Assembly (NCBI RefSeq): GCF_000019725.1
Contig: NC_010505.1
Coordinates: 5,688,001-5,752,000, forward strand
From: Methylobacterium radiotolerans JCM 2831
GTDB lineage: Bacteria > Pseudomonadota > Alphaproteobacteria > Rhizobiales > Beijerinckiaceae
Direction: 5' to 3'
DNA: 64,000 nt
Part shown: piece by piece, positions 1-8,356 of the stretch
Layout of the letters: the number at the start of each line of letters is the position of its first letter
How positions within the stretch are numbered: the first letter of the stretch is position 1
The notes under the pieces: generated by a model
Seen by the model: only the letters and a program-made list of their open reading frames with translations
Database searches by the model: none
Told to the model about the DNA's origin: nothing
Made by a program: the position numbers and the translations under genes

Positions 1-64
1 GATCGTCCTTCTGGAAGGAGAGCTGGATGTTCGCACCGTCCAGCGAGACCGAGATGCCTGCCAT
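1..64 (-). CDS. N-terminal fragment of an unidentified protein, cut by the window edge
   Basis: An ATG on the minus strand at 64 opens a frame that stays open to position 1, giving 21 complete codons beginning MAGISVSLDG. No stop is reached, so the gene continues outside the window. It is divergent from the cold-shock gene. The piece is too short to assign a family, and I do not recognise it. Calling it a gene rests only on the clean start and the coding-like third-position GC. Confidence 0.4.
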   Translation of the reverse strand, partial: MAGISVSLDGANIQLSFQKDD

Positions 65-381
65 GTATCGTCCAGAGCCACGCGCCTTAACTGCTTGAGC
101 GCATTCCGTATATGCATCGTGAATGCCCGGAATCACAGGGGGCGGCGCCGCACGGTCGCCTCCCGATCCCGGCCTGCGGCGCAGATGATACGCCGCCCAT
201 GCCTTGTTGCGGCCGCAGCCTGCGCCTAAATACGTCCTCGGGGGGCTCATCCACCGAGGCTGACGCTGTTCAAGGTTCAGCGACTCGCGCCCCGCCGCAC
301 TGGCCAAATCCAGAAAGACCGTGGTGCATCACGCGGCCCTTGCGCCGCGCAGATGGCCTATGGACGAACGAGGTACACTAC
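65..381. other. Intergenic region upstream of the cold-shock gene
   Basis: About 317 bases lie between the divergent partial gene and the cold-shock gene. A frame is open through this stretch in phase with the cold-shock gene, but it is low-quality, arginine- and proline-rich sequence and has no ribosome-binding site. I read the region as promoter plus a long 5' untranslated leader, which is usual for cspA-type genes. I see no clear -35/-10 pair or riboswitch. Confidence 0.4.
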
Positions 382-591
382 GTGAATACCGGCACTGTGA
401 AGTGGTTCAATGAGACCAAGGGCTACGGTTTCATCCAGCCCGACGATGGCGGCAAGGACGTGTTCGTCCACATCTCGGCCGTCGAGCGCGCCGGGATGCG
501 CAACCTGATCGAAGGCCAGCGGATCGCTTACGAGATCCTCACGGACAAGCGCAGCGGCAAGGACGCCGCCGGCAACCTGCAGGCGGCCTGA
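382..591 (+). CDS. cspA: Cold-shock protein, CspA family
   Basis: A 69-residue single cold-shock domain (OB fold) that binds single-stranded RNA or DNA and acts as an RNA chaperone in the cytoplasm. The RNP1 motif KGYGFIQP lies at residues 13-20 and RNP2 DVFVHIS at 26-32. The length matches CspA-type proteins. The frame is open upstream to 112, but I chose the GTG at 382 because the protein then begins [10 protein letters not shown], the normal family N-terminus, and ACGAGG sits 8 bases upstream. The gene is monocistronic. Bacteria usually carry several paralogues, so the symbol denotes the family only. Confidence 0.9.
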   Translation: MNTGTVKWFNETKGYGFIQPDDGGKDVFVHISAVERAGMRNLIEGQRIAYEILTDKRSGKDAAGNLQAA

Positions 592-807
592 CCGTCGCGG
601 GTTCTGAAGCGCCTCCCGCGGCTCTCGGTGCGCCAGCGCGCGCAACCGAAGGTCGTGGGGACGCATGAAGCGGCCGCCTGACGCGGTTCCCCCTTCCGAC
701 GCTGCCTTCCCGGGCGAGACTGCCCGGATTCCGGTCGCGTCGGAGGCAATATCCCAGAAACGACGCCGGACGCAGCCAACGTCCGGTCCAGAGAAGAAAA
801 GACATTG

Positions 808-1044
808 ATGTTATTCGAGTACACACGGCGCCGCGGCGTCCGTTCCCCCGTCACCGATGCCCCGACCTTCCGGGTGGGCAAGCTGGCGCAGGCCAAGACC
901 GCGGATCAGACCGGGGCCGATCTCAGCGACCTGATCGACCGGTCCTACAACTACCACTCCCCGCGTGAGCTGCACTGGCATCTCGCCGAGCGTCTCGGGC
1001 TCGCGCCCGCCGCGGTGAGGATCCGCGAGACCGCGGCGGCCTGA
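808..1044 (+). CDS. Small conserved-looking hypothetical protein
   Basis: A 78-residue basic protein, MLFEYTRRRG at the N-terminus, with the segment DLIDRSYNYHSPRELHWHL near the middle and an Ala-rich end. I do not recognise a named domain. The ATG at 808 follows GAGAAGA at a plausible distance; a TTG three bases earlier is an alternative start. It stands alone between the cold-shock gene and the convergent phosphatase gene. Codon third positions are GC-rich, as in the neighbours. The opposite-strand frame here is an overrun of the phosphatase frame. Confidence 0.6.
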   Translation: MLFEYTRRRGVRSPVTDAPTFRVGKLAQAKTADQTGADLSDLIDRSYNYHSPRELHWHLAERLGLAPAAVRIRETAAA

Positions 1045-1088
1045 GCCGTCCGCGGCTCCTTCCTCAGGAGTCGTCCGAGGCCTCGGCC

Positions 1089-1904
1089 TCAGCGCTCCCA
1101 GGCGGCGAGGACCGGGTCGCGCAGACCCACCGGCGCGGCGAGCAGCTCGCCGTGCACCGGGTCGGCGCGATTGTACGGGGTCGCCGCGCCGGAGAAATCG
1201 CAGACCACGCCGCCCGCCTCGCGGAGAACCAGGTCGGCGGCGGCCAAGTCCCAGTCGCGGGCATTGCCGGAGATCATCCCGATATCGACCGTGCCGTCCG
1301 CCACGCGGGCGAGCCGCAGGGCGAGGGACGGGATCCGCGCGACCACCTCGAAGTCCGGGTCTTCTCCGGCGCCCCGGGCCAGACGGTCGAGCATCGGCTT
1401 CGGGCCGGTGATGCGGGCGCCCGGCAGGCTCTGCCTGGGATCGACGCGGATCGGTTCGCCGTTCCGCGTCGCGCCGCGCCCGCGCACGGCCTCGTAATCC
1501 GCGTCGCCCACCGGCGCGTGGACGAAGCCGATCAGCGGCTCGCCGCGCGACAGGAGCGCCACCGCGATCGACCAGTCCGGATGGCCCGACAGGAAGGCCC
1601 GCGTCCCGTCGATCGGATCGACGATCCAGACGAGGTCGTGGCCGAGGCGGGCCGGGTCGTCGGCAGTCTCCTCCGACAGCCACGCCGCCCGCGGCACGAG
1701 GGCGCTCAGGCGCACCTTCAGGAAGGCGTCGACCGCGACGTCCGCCTCGGTGACCGGCGAGCCGCCGGACTTCGACCAGATCCGGGCCGAGGTCTGACCG
1801 CCGAGCCTGAAGAAGGGCCGGGCGATGTCGGCGGCCTCGCGCATCACGGCGCGCAGTTCCGGCATCAGGGCGGATACGGCATCGTCGGTGAGAGGCTCGG
1901 GCAT
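1089..1904 (-). CDS. Inositol monophosphatase family protein (3'(2'),5'-bisphosphate nucleotidase CysQ-like)
   Basis: A 271-residue Mg-dependent, Li-sensitive phosphatase of the IMPase/CysQ superfamily. The metal-binding signature is complete: SEET at 77-80, DPIDGT at 96-101, and later WDLAAADL followed by REAGG. The segment KSGGSPVTEAD near residue 45-55 is typical of CysQ (nucleotidase acting on adenosine 3',5'-bisphosphate from sulfate assimilation), but histidinol-phosphatase and inositol-phosphatase members share the fold, so the substrate is open. The ATG at 1904 begins MPEPLTDDAV; upstream in-frame sequence is low quality. It converges with the small protein ending at 1044. Confidence 0.82.
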   Translation of the reverse strand: MPEPLTDDAVSALMPELRAVMREAADIARPFFRLGGQTSARIWSKSGGSPVTEADVAVDAFLKVRLSALVPRAAWLSEETADDPARLGHDLVWIVDPIDGTRAFLSGHPDWSIAVALLSRGEPLIGFVHAPVGDADYEAVRGRGATRNGEPIRVDPRQSLPGARITGPKPMLDRLARGAGEDPDFEVVARIPSLALRLARVADGTVDIGMISGNARDWDLAAADLVLREAGGVVCDFSGAATPYNRADPVHGELLAAPVGLRDPVLAAWER

Positions 1905-2120
1905 CGCGCTCCGCGTGGAATCCGTGCGGCCCGCGAGGGCCTCGCCGTCCCGCCCGTCCGGCGACGCGGACGTCCGGGCCCGCCTGGGCTCACCCGCTCG
2001 GGCTGTGAAGACCCGGCGCGGAGGATCGCGCGCCCGGTCACCCCGTTGTACGGCGCCTCCCGCAGCGCCACAAGGATGCTGGTTGATCGATCGATAACGA
2101 CCGATCTGCGCAAGGAAATG

Positions 2121-2149
2121 TTGAGCATTCAAGGAAGCATTGAGCATTC
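2121..2149. repeat. Direct repeat TTGAGCATTC, two copies 19 bp apart
   Basis: The 10-mer TTGAGCATTC occurs exactly at 2121-2130 and 2140-2149, about two helical turns apart on the same face of the DNA. It lies about 130 bp upstream of the DUF6101-like gene. Spacing of this kind suits a tandem activator or repressor site. No regulator can be named. Confidence 0.45.
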
Positions 2150-2174
2150 CGCAAATGACAGCGCTGTCCAGATT

Positions 2175-2197
2175 CGCTTAACGACGGCTCTTAAGCG
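2175..2197. promoter_or_regulatory. Inverted repeat upstream of the DUF6101-like gene
   Basis: Seven-base arms CGCTTAA and TTAAGCG are perfectly complementary with a 9-base spacer, 84 bases before the ATG at 2281. It could be an operator or a leader hairpin. The TTAA half-sites are 9 bases apart, not the 7 of a CtrA box. Confidence 0.35.
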
Positions 2198-2280
2198 GTG
2201 CGGAGGAGTTCGGGTGCGATTTTGCTTGGCATAACGGACGGCCCGACAGCGGCCGCCACTTGCTCCAGGGACTCGGACCG

Positions 2281-2781
2281 ATGAACACTTCCCCGGCCAC
2301 GGACAAAAGCCACGCAGGACACCCGATGCACGGTGCCGACACCGCGCCCCGCTTCGTCGCTTCGCCGCTTCCGGTCGTCGGCCGCGTCTCCGGGGCGCGC
2401 CGGGCCGCCGGGATCGCGCTCGCCTACGCCGCCGAGGACGCGGAGATCGTGGGCGCCGACCGGTTCAGCCTGATCCTGGTCGATGCCGAAGGGGACGTGC
2501 TGCAGCGCCTCGGCAGCTTCGAGGAGGACGACGTCGTCGCCGTGTGGCGCGACATCGCGGCGCGGGCGGGACTCGTGCGGATGATCGTCCGCGAGGACGG
2601 CCTCCTCGTCCCGGTCTCCCAGCAGATCGGCCGGCTGATTCTCGGTCAGGTCCGCATCCGCCGCCGCCATGCCGGCCTCGGCCGCCGGCGCCCGCGCTTC
2701 CTGGCCCGCCGCAAGACCGGCCGGCTGCCGGCGCGCCCGCAGATCTTCCGCGGCGAGAACGAGATCATCGCCCGCACCTGA
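2281..2781 (+). CDS. DUF6101-like protein of unknown function
   Basis: A 166-residue protein with no signal peptide or membrane segment. The central part (about 55-125) alternates hydrophobic and charged residues, including RFSLILVDAEGDVLQRL. The C-terminus is very basic and ends with ARRKTGRL followed by GENEIIART. That architecture, and the ending in particular, resembles the DUF6101 family found in Hyphomicrobiales; the family name is from memory. The ATG at 2281 was chosen over an in-frame codon at 2260, because the shorter form begins a better N-terminus. It converges with ubiA, with 15 bases between stops. Confidence 0.7.
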   Translation: MNTSPATDKSHAGHPMHGADTAPRFVASPLPVVGRVSGARRAAGIALAYAAEDAEIVGADRFSLILVDAEGDVLQRLGSFEEDDVVAVWRDIAARAGLVRMIVREDGLLVPVSQQIGRLILGQVRIRRRHAGLGRRRPRFLARRKTGRLPARPQIFRGENEIIART

Positions 2782-2796
2782 GGGCGCCGCCCGCGC

Positions 2797-3744
2797 CTAG
2801 GCCAGGTTGCGCAGCAGCGCGTCGGCGGTGAGGCCGACGAACAGGATCAGGCCCGCATCCCGGTTCGACCGGAACAGCGTCAGAGCACCGCGCCCGTCGC
2901 GCTCGCGCAGCGACAGGACCTGCCAGGCGAGATGCCCGGCGAAGGCGGCGATCCCCAGATACCCGACGGGCCCCGCTCCGGCCCCGCGCGCCGCCAGCAC
3001 TACGAACAGCGCCGCCAGCGCGTAGCACAGCCCGACGGCGAGCCGCACGTGCCGGCCGAACAGGCGGGCCGAGGAGCGAATCCCCGCGATCTCGTCGTCC
3101 TCGATATCCTGCACCGCGTAGATCGTGTCGTAGCCGATCACCCAGCACAGGGCGCCCGCGTAGAGCAGGAGCGCCGGCGGGTCGAGGCGGGCGAACACCG
3201 CGGCCCAGCCCATCAGCGCGCCCCAGGCGAAGGCCAGGCCCAAGATGGCCTGCGGCATCGGCATGACCCGTTTCATGAACGGGTAGATCGCCACCGGCAG
3301 CAGCGAGCACAGGCCGATGACCACCGCCTCCGCGTTGAACTGCAGCAGGACGGCGAGCCCGATCAGGGCCTGGATCACCAGGAACAGGGCCGCGTGGCGC
3401 GGCCGCACCTGCCCGGAGGGCAGGGGGCGCAGGCGCGTGCGCTCGACCTGCGCGTCGAGGTCGCGGTCGGCGATGTCGTTGTAGGTCGAGCCCGCCCCGC
3501 GCATCGCGACCGCGCCGATCAGGAACAGGAGGCAGTGCCAGGGATCGGGAAAGGCCTGGTCCGCGGCGATCGCCGCCAGGGCGGCCGACCACCAGCAGGG
3601 GAGGAGGAGGAGCCACCAGCCGATCGGCCTGTCGATCCGGGCCAGGCGCAGGTACGGGCGCCAGGGTCGGGGCGCCCGCCGGTCGACCCAGTGCCCGGAG
3701 ACGGCATCGGCCGGCCGCCCGTCGTCAAACACCGTGCCGTTCAT
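2797..3744 (-). CDS. ubiA: 4-hydroxybenzoate polyprenyltransferase UbiA
   Basis: A 315-residue inner-membrane prenyltransferase that attaches the polyprenyl chain to 4-hydroxybenzoate in ubiquinone synthesis. Both Asp-rich, Mg-diphosphate-binding motifs are present: NDIADRDLD at 89-97 with the following RTRLRPLPSG, and YDTIYAVQDIEDD at 205-217. About eight to nine hydrophobic helices are visible. The second motif is diagnostic of UbiA rather than heme O synthase or chlorophyll synthase. Length is normal, with a short extra N-terminus of about 25 residues. The start is the ATG at 3744. Confidence 0.95.
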   Translation of the reverse strand: MNGTVFDDGRPADAVSGHWVDRRAPRPWRPYLRLARIDRPIGWWLLLLPCWWSAALAAIAADQAFPDPWHCLLFLIGAVAMRGAGSTYNDIADRDLDAQVERTRLRPLPSGQVRPRHAALFLVIQALIGLAVLLQFNAEAVVIGLCSLLPVAIYPFMKRVMPMPQAILGLAFAWGALMGWAAVFARLDPPALLLYAGALCWVIGYDTIYAVQDIEDDEIAGIRSSARLFGRHVRLAVGLCYALAALFVVLAARGAGAGPVGYLGIAAFAGHLAWQVLSLRERDGRGALTLFRSNRDAGLILFVGLTADALLRNLA

Positions 3745-3831
3745 CGGTCGGATCTCCGGTCGTCCCGCACGTGAAATCCCCGCCGCTGCAGAGGGGGACC
3801 CGCGCCGGATCCGTGATCCTCTCAGACGATC

Positions 3832-4311
3832 TCAGAGAGCGCCCTGCGGCAGCTTGAAGCTTCCGGTCAAGCCCGGACCGCCGAGCAGCCCGCCGCCGCC
3901 GCCGCCGGCCTGGGCCTGAGCCTGGGCGCGGGCCTGCGCCTCCATCTTGGTCGCCTGGGCGGCGACGCTGCAGATCTTGGTGCGGATGCCGCTGACCTTC
4001 ATGTGGTCGGCCTTGAAGCCCTCGGCGAAGGAATCGGGGATCGAGCACCATTCCTTGTTGGCGGCGATCCACTTGATGCCCTCGGCGCCGTTGGCCTGGA
4101 GCTTCCCGAACAGGGCGCAGGCCTCCTGCGGGGTCATCTTCTTCTTGGACTGCGACGCCGCGTTGGCGCGGCCGACCAGGGCCTTGCGCTCGGCCAGGGT
4201 CTTCTGGATGGCGCCGCATTCCGGCGCCGCGCTCTGCGCGAACGCGCCGGTGCCGAACAGGACGGTGCCGACCAGCACCGCCGCCCCCAGCTTCAGACTC
4301 CCCTTCGCCAT
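3832..4311 (-). CDS. Secreted hypothetical protein with Ala/Gln and Gly-rich tail
   Basis: A 159-residue protein. The first ~25 residues form a Sec signal peptide (MAKGSLKLGA, hydrophobic core, cleavage after FAQS or nearby). The mature part contains four Cys (in PECG, EACAL, EWCSI, KICSV) with spacing that suggests two disulfides. It then has an AQARAQAQAQA run and a poly-Gly stretch before LLGGPGLTG. I do not recognise a named family. The ATG at 4311 is chosen because it gives the signal peptide; the frame is open further upstream to 4383. A GGAG lies about a dozen bases before it. It faces away from rsmE. Confidence 0.7.
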   Translation of the reverse strand: MAKGSLKLGAAVLVGTVLFGTGAFAQSAAPECGAIQKTLAERKALVGRANAASQSKKKMTPQEACALFGKLQANGAEGIKWIAANKEWCSIPDSFAEGFKADHMKVSGIRTKICSVAAQATKMEAQARAQAQAQAGGGGGGLLGGPGLTGSFKLPQGAL

Positions 4312-4531
4312 TCCGCGACTCCCTCGACGCCCCTGCCGACTCCGCGAGCGGCCGGCTCTCTTCCGTTCCCTTGGGTTCGCCATAGGATTGTGGCGTCAAT
4401 CGAGCGGCAAACCGGCTGCGCCATGAGCCGGTGGACTGGCTGCGGAAAACCGGGGCTCGTAACCATTCGGCAACACTTTCGGGAACGCATCCCGCGTTGA
4501 CAGGCCCGCCGACCCGCGCGACCACGCCGCC

Positions 4532-5284
4532 ATGCCGGCCTACGACTTCACCGCTCCGCGCCTCCACGTCGCGGCCGATCTCGCCGCGGGGGTGATTCTG
4601 CCCCTCGACCGAGCCCAGGCCAACTACCTGCTCAACGTGCTGCGCCGCGGGCCGGACGATCCGGTCCTGGTCTTCAACGGCCGCCACGGCGAGTGGCGCG
4701 CGCACCTGGTCCAGACCGGGCGCAAGGGCGCCGACCTCCACGTCGCCGCGCAGACGCGCCCGCAGACCGAGCGCGCCGACCTGCACTACCTGTTCGCCCC
4801 GCTGAAGAGCGCGCGGCTCGACTACCTCGCGCAGAAGGCGGTGGAGATGGGGGCCGGGACGATCCGTCCGGTTATCACCCGGTTCACGCAGGGCGACCGC
4901 GTCAACATCGACCGGCTGCGAGCCAACGCCGTCGAGGCCGCCGAGCAGTGCGGGATCCTGGCGATTCCCGAATGTCCCGAGCCCGAGCGCCTCCCGGCCG
5001 CGCTCGCGGGCCTCGCGCCCGGGCGGCTCCTCGTGTTCTGCGACGAGGACGCGCCCGTGCGCGACCCCGTCGCGGCCCTGCGGGCGGCCGGCGACCCGCT
5101 GGCGCCGCCCCCGCTCGCCGTGCTGGTCGGCCCCGAGGGCGGCTTCTCGGAGGAGGAGCGGGCGCTGATCCTGGCTCGGCCGAACACCGTGGCGCTCTCC
5201 CTCGGGCCGCGCATCCTGCGGGCCGACACCGCCGCCGTCGCCGTGCTGACCCTGGTGCAGGCGGTGCTCGGCGACGCGCGCTGA
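4532..5284 (+). CDS. rsmE: 16S rRNA (uracil-1498-N3)-methyltransferase RsmE
   Basis: A 250-residue SPOUT-class methyltransferase that methylates N3 of U1498 in 16S rRNA using S-adenosylmethionine. The N-terminal PUA-like part (1-75) contains NYLLNVLRR. The trefoil-knot catalytic part carries the SAM-binding motifs GPEGGFS at 200-206 and LGPRILRADTA at 224-234, both signatures of RsmE. Length is normal. The ATG at 4532 gives MPAYDFTAPR, a usual start. The gene is followed at once by a long inverted repeat. Confidence 0.95.
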   Translation: MPAYDFTAPRLHVAADLAAGVILPLDRAQANYLLNVLRRGPDDPVLVFNGRHGEWRAHLVQTGRKGADLHVAAQTRPQTERADLHYLFAPLKSARLDYLAQKAVEMGAGTIRPVITRFTQGDRVNIDRLRANAVEAAEQCGILAIPECPEPERLPAALAGLAPGRLLVFCDEDAPVRDPVAALRAAGDPLAPPPLAVLVGPEGGFSEEERALILARPNTVALSLGPRILRADTAAVAVLTLVQAVLGDAR

Positions 5285-5293
5285 CGGCGGGCC

Positions 5294-5329
5294 GATCCTT
5301 CCATGTGTGCCCGCGCACATGGTAGGATC
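5294..5329. terminator. Long inverted repeat after rsmE, possible terminator
   Basis: Two 17-base arms (5294-5310 and 5313-5329) around a 2-base centre are complementary at 15 of 17 positions; the core is CCATGTG / CACATGG. It starts 10 bases after the rsmE stop. No good T tract follows, so it may act as a factor-dependent terminator, an mRNA-stabilising hairpin, or a protein-binding palindrome before gshA. Confidence 0.5.
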
Positions 5330-5577
5330 GCGCCGGGCGATTGTTTCGCTGGATCGGACGTGAAGCGGCGCGCCGGTGGAGACCGCCGCGTTGTGGGTTC
5401 ACGGCGGCTCGATTATGTCCCGGATCGGACGCCGCCTGCGCCGCGTGCTCATCGGGGTCGGGGGCGGGTGTCCGCCCGGATCCCGCTCGCGAGAGCGGGT
5501 TCGTACCGGGTGGATCCGCCGGAGCAGTCCGGCGCGCCCGTTCCCAGGCACAGGTCAGACGCACGGGCAGGCAGCGC

Positions 5578-6945
5578 ATGGCGCGCGACAGCAACGACAC
5601 CACGCCGCTCACCACGCGCGCCGAACTGATCGAATGGTTCGCGGCGGGCGAGAAGCCGCGCGCGCGCTTCGCGATCGGCACCGAGCACGAGAAGATCCCG
5701 TTCTACCGCGAGACCCGGACGCCGGTTCCCTACGAGGGCGACCGCGGCATCCGGGCGCTCCTGGAGGGGCTCGCCCGCGAGACCGGCTGGGAGCCGATCC
5801 TCGATCTCGGCAACATCATCGGCCTGTCGGCGGAGGCGGGCGGCGCGATCTCGATCGAGCCCGGCGGCCAGTTCGAGCTGTCCGGCGCGGCGCTCCCCGA
5901 CGTGCACGCCACGGCGGCGGAGCTCGCCACGCACCTCGCCGCCACGAAGCGGGTCGCCGATCCCCTCGGCATCGGCTTCCTGACGCTGGGCATGAGCCCG
6001 CGATGGCGGCGCGACGAGACCCCGGTCATGCCCAAGAGCCGCTACCGGATCATGGCCGGCTACATGCCCAAGGTCGGGTCCCTCGGCCTCGACATGATGC
6101 TGCGCACCGCCACCGTGCAGGTGAATCTCGATTTCGCCTCCGAGGCCGACATGGTGCGCAAGATGCGCGCGTCCCTGGCGCTGCAGCCGGTCGCGACCGC
6201 GCTCTTCGCCAACTCGCCCTTCACCGACGGCCGGCCGAACGGCTTCCTGTCGCGCCGGTCCGAGATCTGGCGCGACACGGATGCCCACCGCACCGGAATG
6301 CTGCCCTTCGCCTTCGACGCGGGCTTCGGTTACGAGGCCTATGTCGACTGGCTGCTCGACATGCCGATGTACTTCGTCAAGCGGGGCGACACCTACCACG
6401 ACGTGTCGGGCGCCTCGTTCCGCGACCTGATGGCCGGCAAGCTCCCGCAACTGCCCGGCGAGTTCGCCACGGTCTCGGACTGGGCCAACCACGCCTCAAC
6501 GGCCTTCCCGGAGGTGCGGCTCAAGCGCTTCCTCGAGATGCGCGGCGCCGATGTCGGCGATCCCGGCATGATCGCCGCCCAGGCGGCCTTCTGGGCGGGG
6601 CTCCTCTACGACGAGTCGGCCCTGGACGCGGCCCTCGACCTCGTGAAGGGGTGGAGCCCCGCCAACCGCGAGGCCGCGCGGGCCACGGCGCCGCGCCTGG
6701 GGCTCGCGACCCCGGTGGCCAACACCACGCTCGGGGCCGTCGCCGCCGAGGCCCTGGCGATCGCCCGGGCGGGCCTCCGGGCGCGGGGCCGCCGCGACGC
6801 CGAGGGTCGGGACGAGGTGATCTACCTGCAGCCGCTCGAGGCCATCGTCGCGGCCGGGCGCACCCGGGCCGAGGATCTCCTCGCCGACTACGAGGGACGC
6901 TGGGGCGCCTGCGTGCGTCCGGCCTTCACCGAGTGCGTCTTCTAG
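5578..6945 (+). CDS. gshA: Glutamate-cysteine ligase
   Basis: A 455-residue enzyme joining glutamate and cysteine with ATP, the first step of glutathione synthesis. It belongs to the plant/alphaproteobacterial class of the family: FAIGTEHEKIPFY near the N-terminus, then GGQFELSG (glutamate/ATP site), PKSRYRIMAGYMPKVG, and ATVQVNLDFASEADM in the middle. Length fits that class (about 450). The ATG at 5578 begins MARDSNDTTP; the frame is open further upstream to 5341 but that part is not family-like. Glutathione is central to formaldehyde and stress handling in methylotrophs, and a GST is encoded at 59704. Confidence 0.93.
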   Translation: MARDSNDTTPLTTRAELIEWFAAGEKPRARFAIGTEHEKIPFYRETRTPVPYEGDRGIRALLEGLARETGWEPILDLGNIIGLSAEAGGAISIEPGGQFELSGAALPDVHATAAELATHLAATKRVADPLGIGFLTLGMSPRWRRDETPVMPKSRYRIMAGYMPKVGSLGLDMMLRTATVQVNLDFASEADMVRKMRASLALQPVATALFANSPFTDGRPNGFLSRRSEIWRDTDAHRTGMLPFAFDAGFGYEAYVDWLLDMPMYFVKRGDTYHDVSGASFRDLMAGKLPQLPGEFATVSDWANHASTAFPEVRLKRFLEMRGADVGDPGMIAAQAAFWAGLLYDESALDAALDLVKGWSPANREAARATAPRLGLATPVANTTLGAVAAEALAIARAGLRARGRRDAEGRDEVIYLQPLEAIVAAGRTRAEDLLADYEGRWGACVRPAFTECVF

Positions 6946-7043
6946 CGACCGCCTGAGCGGCGCTCGTGGCCCGCGCGAATCGACCTTGGAACGTGCTAAT
7001 GGAACGTTCCGACAGGGCGCCGCGCTCGGGGAGAGGACGCATC

Positions 7044-7391
7044 ATGACCCGCATCATCGCCGCCATCCTCGCCGGGCTGGCATCCGTGCCGGCGAGCTCC
7101 GGTACGGGGCAGGCCGCCGACCTGGCGCCGTTCCAGGGCTCCGGTCCGGCGCCGACACCGGGTCGCTGGCACACCGGAGCCGGTGGCCGCGTCACCGGCA
7201 CCGTGGCCGCGCGGGGGCGGCCGGAGTACAGCTATTACGGCGAGTACGGCTATCCCGCGCCGTTCGGCTACGGCTACGCCTACGCGCCCGTCCCGAGCCG
7301 CGGCTTCGAGTACGGCTACAACGGCCCCCGCTACGTCTGGACGGCGCCGGACAGCTATTCCGGACCTGCCTTCGGCTATCACGTGTGGTGA
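7044..7391 (+). CDS. Small secreted Gly/Tyr-rich protein
   Basis: A 115-residue protein with a signal peptide (MTRIIAAILAGLASVPASSG, cleavage likely after GQAA). The mature region is rich in Gly, Tyr and Pro, with repeats of the type YGEYGY, FGYGYAYA and FEYGYNG, and ends FGYHVW. Such tyrosine/glycine-rich exported proteins are common and mostly uncharacterised in Methylobacterium-like bacteria. A strong GGGGAGAGGA lies just upstream of the ATG at 7044. I cannot assign a function. Confidence 0.7.
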   Translation: MTRIIAAILAGLASVPASSGTGQAADLAPFQGSGPAPTPGRWHTGAGGRVTGTVAARGRPEYSYYGEYGYPAPFGYGYAYAPVPSRGFEYGYNGPRYVWTAPDSYSGPAFGYHVW

Positions 7392-7470
7392 GGGCGCCGC
7401 TGGCGCCGGGGCGCGGCGGTGCCTATGACGCGCCGGGGCCGGCATCCGCGCCGGTTCGGGAGCTTCCGGT

Positions 7471-7740
7471 GTGCGGGACGAGGATCCGGATTGCGTCGAC
7501 CTCGACCTGAGCGGCCTGAAATGTCCGCTTCCGGTTCTGCGCACCCGCAAGGCGCTGCGCGGCCTCGCTGCCGGCCAGACGCTGGTGGTGACCTGCACCG
7601 ACCCGCTGGCCGCCCTCGACATCCCGAACCTCGTGCGCGAGGAGGGCGCCCGCCTCGACGCCGCCGAGCGGCTCGGAGGGCCGCCCGCGGTGCGCCTGCG
7701 CTTCCGCATCACCGTGTCCGCAAGGCCGCCGCATTCCTGA
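7471..7740 (+). CDS. TusA-family sulfurtransferase/SirA-like protein
   Basis: An 89-residue protein of the TusA (SirA/YeeD) fold. The family signature Cys-Pro-x-Pro is present as KCPLPVLRTRKAL (Cys18), after DLDLSGL. The Cys carries persulfide sulfur in thio-modification of tRNA or in sulfur trafficking; which pathway is served here cannot be told. The start is a GTG at 7471. The stop lies 38 bases before the Nudix gene in the same direction, so the two are probably co-transcribed. Confidence 0.88.
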   Translation: MRDEDPDCVDLDLSGLKCPLPVLRTRKALRGLAAGQTLVVTCTDPLAALDIPNLVREEGARLDAAERLGGPPAVRLRFRITVSARPPHS

Positions 7741-7778
7741 ACGATCCGTCGGGCTTCCAGGAGCGAGGTGAGATCGGA

Positions 7779-8354
7779 ATGGCACCGCGGATCGGGGGCG
7801 TGCGCCTCGTACATGACGGTTGGGCGCGCTACCTCGTCGCCGAGGTGATGCAGGAGGACGGAAGCCGCATCACGCGGGAGATGGAGGATCACGGCCGGGC
7901 GGTCGCGGTGCTCCCCTACGATCCGGACCGTCGGGTCGCCACGCTCGTCTCGCAGTTCCGGGCGCCGGTCCTCTACTCGGGCGGGCCGCCGAGCCACATC
8001 GAGGTGCCGGCCGGGCTCCTCGACGAGGGCGCGTCCGAGGACGAGGCGCGGCGCGAGGCGATGGAGGAGACGGGCCTGCGCCTGAGCGCCCTCGACTTCG
8101 TCGCCAGCGCCTGGTCGATGCCGGGGATCTCCACGGAGCGCATGGATCTGTTCCTCGCCGCCTACGGCGAGGCCGACCGGACCGGTACCGGCGGCGGTCT
8201 CGCCGCGGAGGGCGAGGCCGTCGCCGTCCACGAGATCCCGCTGCCGGAACTGGCCGCCATGGGCCGCCGCGGGGCGATCACCGACATGAAGTCGCTGACG
8301 CTGCTCTTCGCGCTGCAATTGCGGCGGCCGGACCTGTTCGCGGAGCGGCGCTGA
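7779..8354 (+). CDS. Nudix hydrolase, NudK/ADP-ribose pyrophosphatase-like
   Basis: A 191-residue Nudix hydrolase, expected to split a nucleoside diphosphate linked to a sugar. The Nudix box core REAMEETG is present after AGLLDEG, but the box is one residue shorter than the classic 23-residue form, as in GDP-mannose hydrolase NudK as I recall it. The late segment WSMPGISTERMDLFLA is also typical of this subfamily. The ATG at 7779 follows GAGCGAGG. A paralogue with the same plan lies at 60419-60994. It converges with the WecG-type gene, with 2 bases between stops. Confidence 0.85.
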   Translation: MAPRIGGVRLVHDGWARYLVAEVMQEDGSRITREMEDHGRAVAVLPYDPDRRVATLVSQFRAPVLYSGGPPSHIEVPAGLLDEGASEDEARREAMEETGLRLSALDFVASAWSMPGISTERMDLFLAAYGEADRTGTGGGLAAEGEAVAVHEIPLPELAAMGRRGAITDMKSLTLLFALQLRRPDLFAERR

Positions 8355-8356
8355 GG

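Larger units (their letters stand above)
1905..2280. other. Divergent intergenic region with direct repeats and a dyad
   Basis: About 376 bases between the phosphatase gene (leftward) and the DUF6101-like gene (rightward). I see no convincing gene. It holds two copies of TTGAGCATTC (2121-2130 and 2140-2149) and an inverted repeat CGCTTAA / TTAAGCG (2175-2181 and 2191-2197). The local AT content is higher than average, as expected for a promoter region. Confidence 0.5.

Noticed and set aside
2178..2194. CtrA binding site TTAA-N7-TTAA
   Set aside because: The two TTAA elements are 9 bases apart, not 7.
6988..7012. EcfG promoter before the Gly/Tyr-rich secreted gene
   Set aside because: GGAAC is present, but the next CGTT is only 12 bases away, too short for the 16-17 base spacer.
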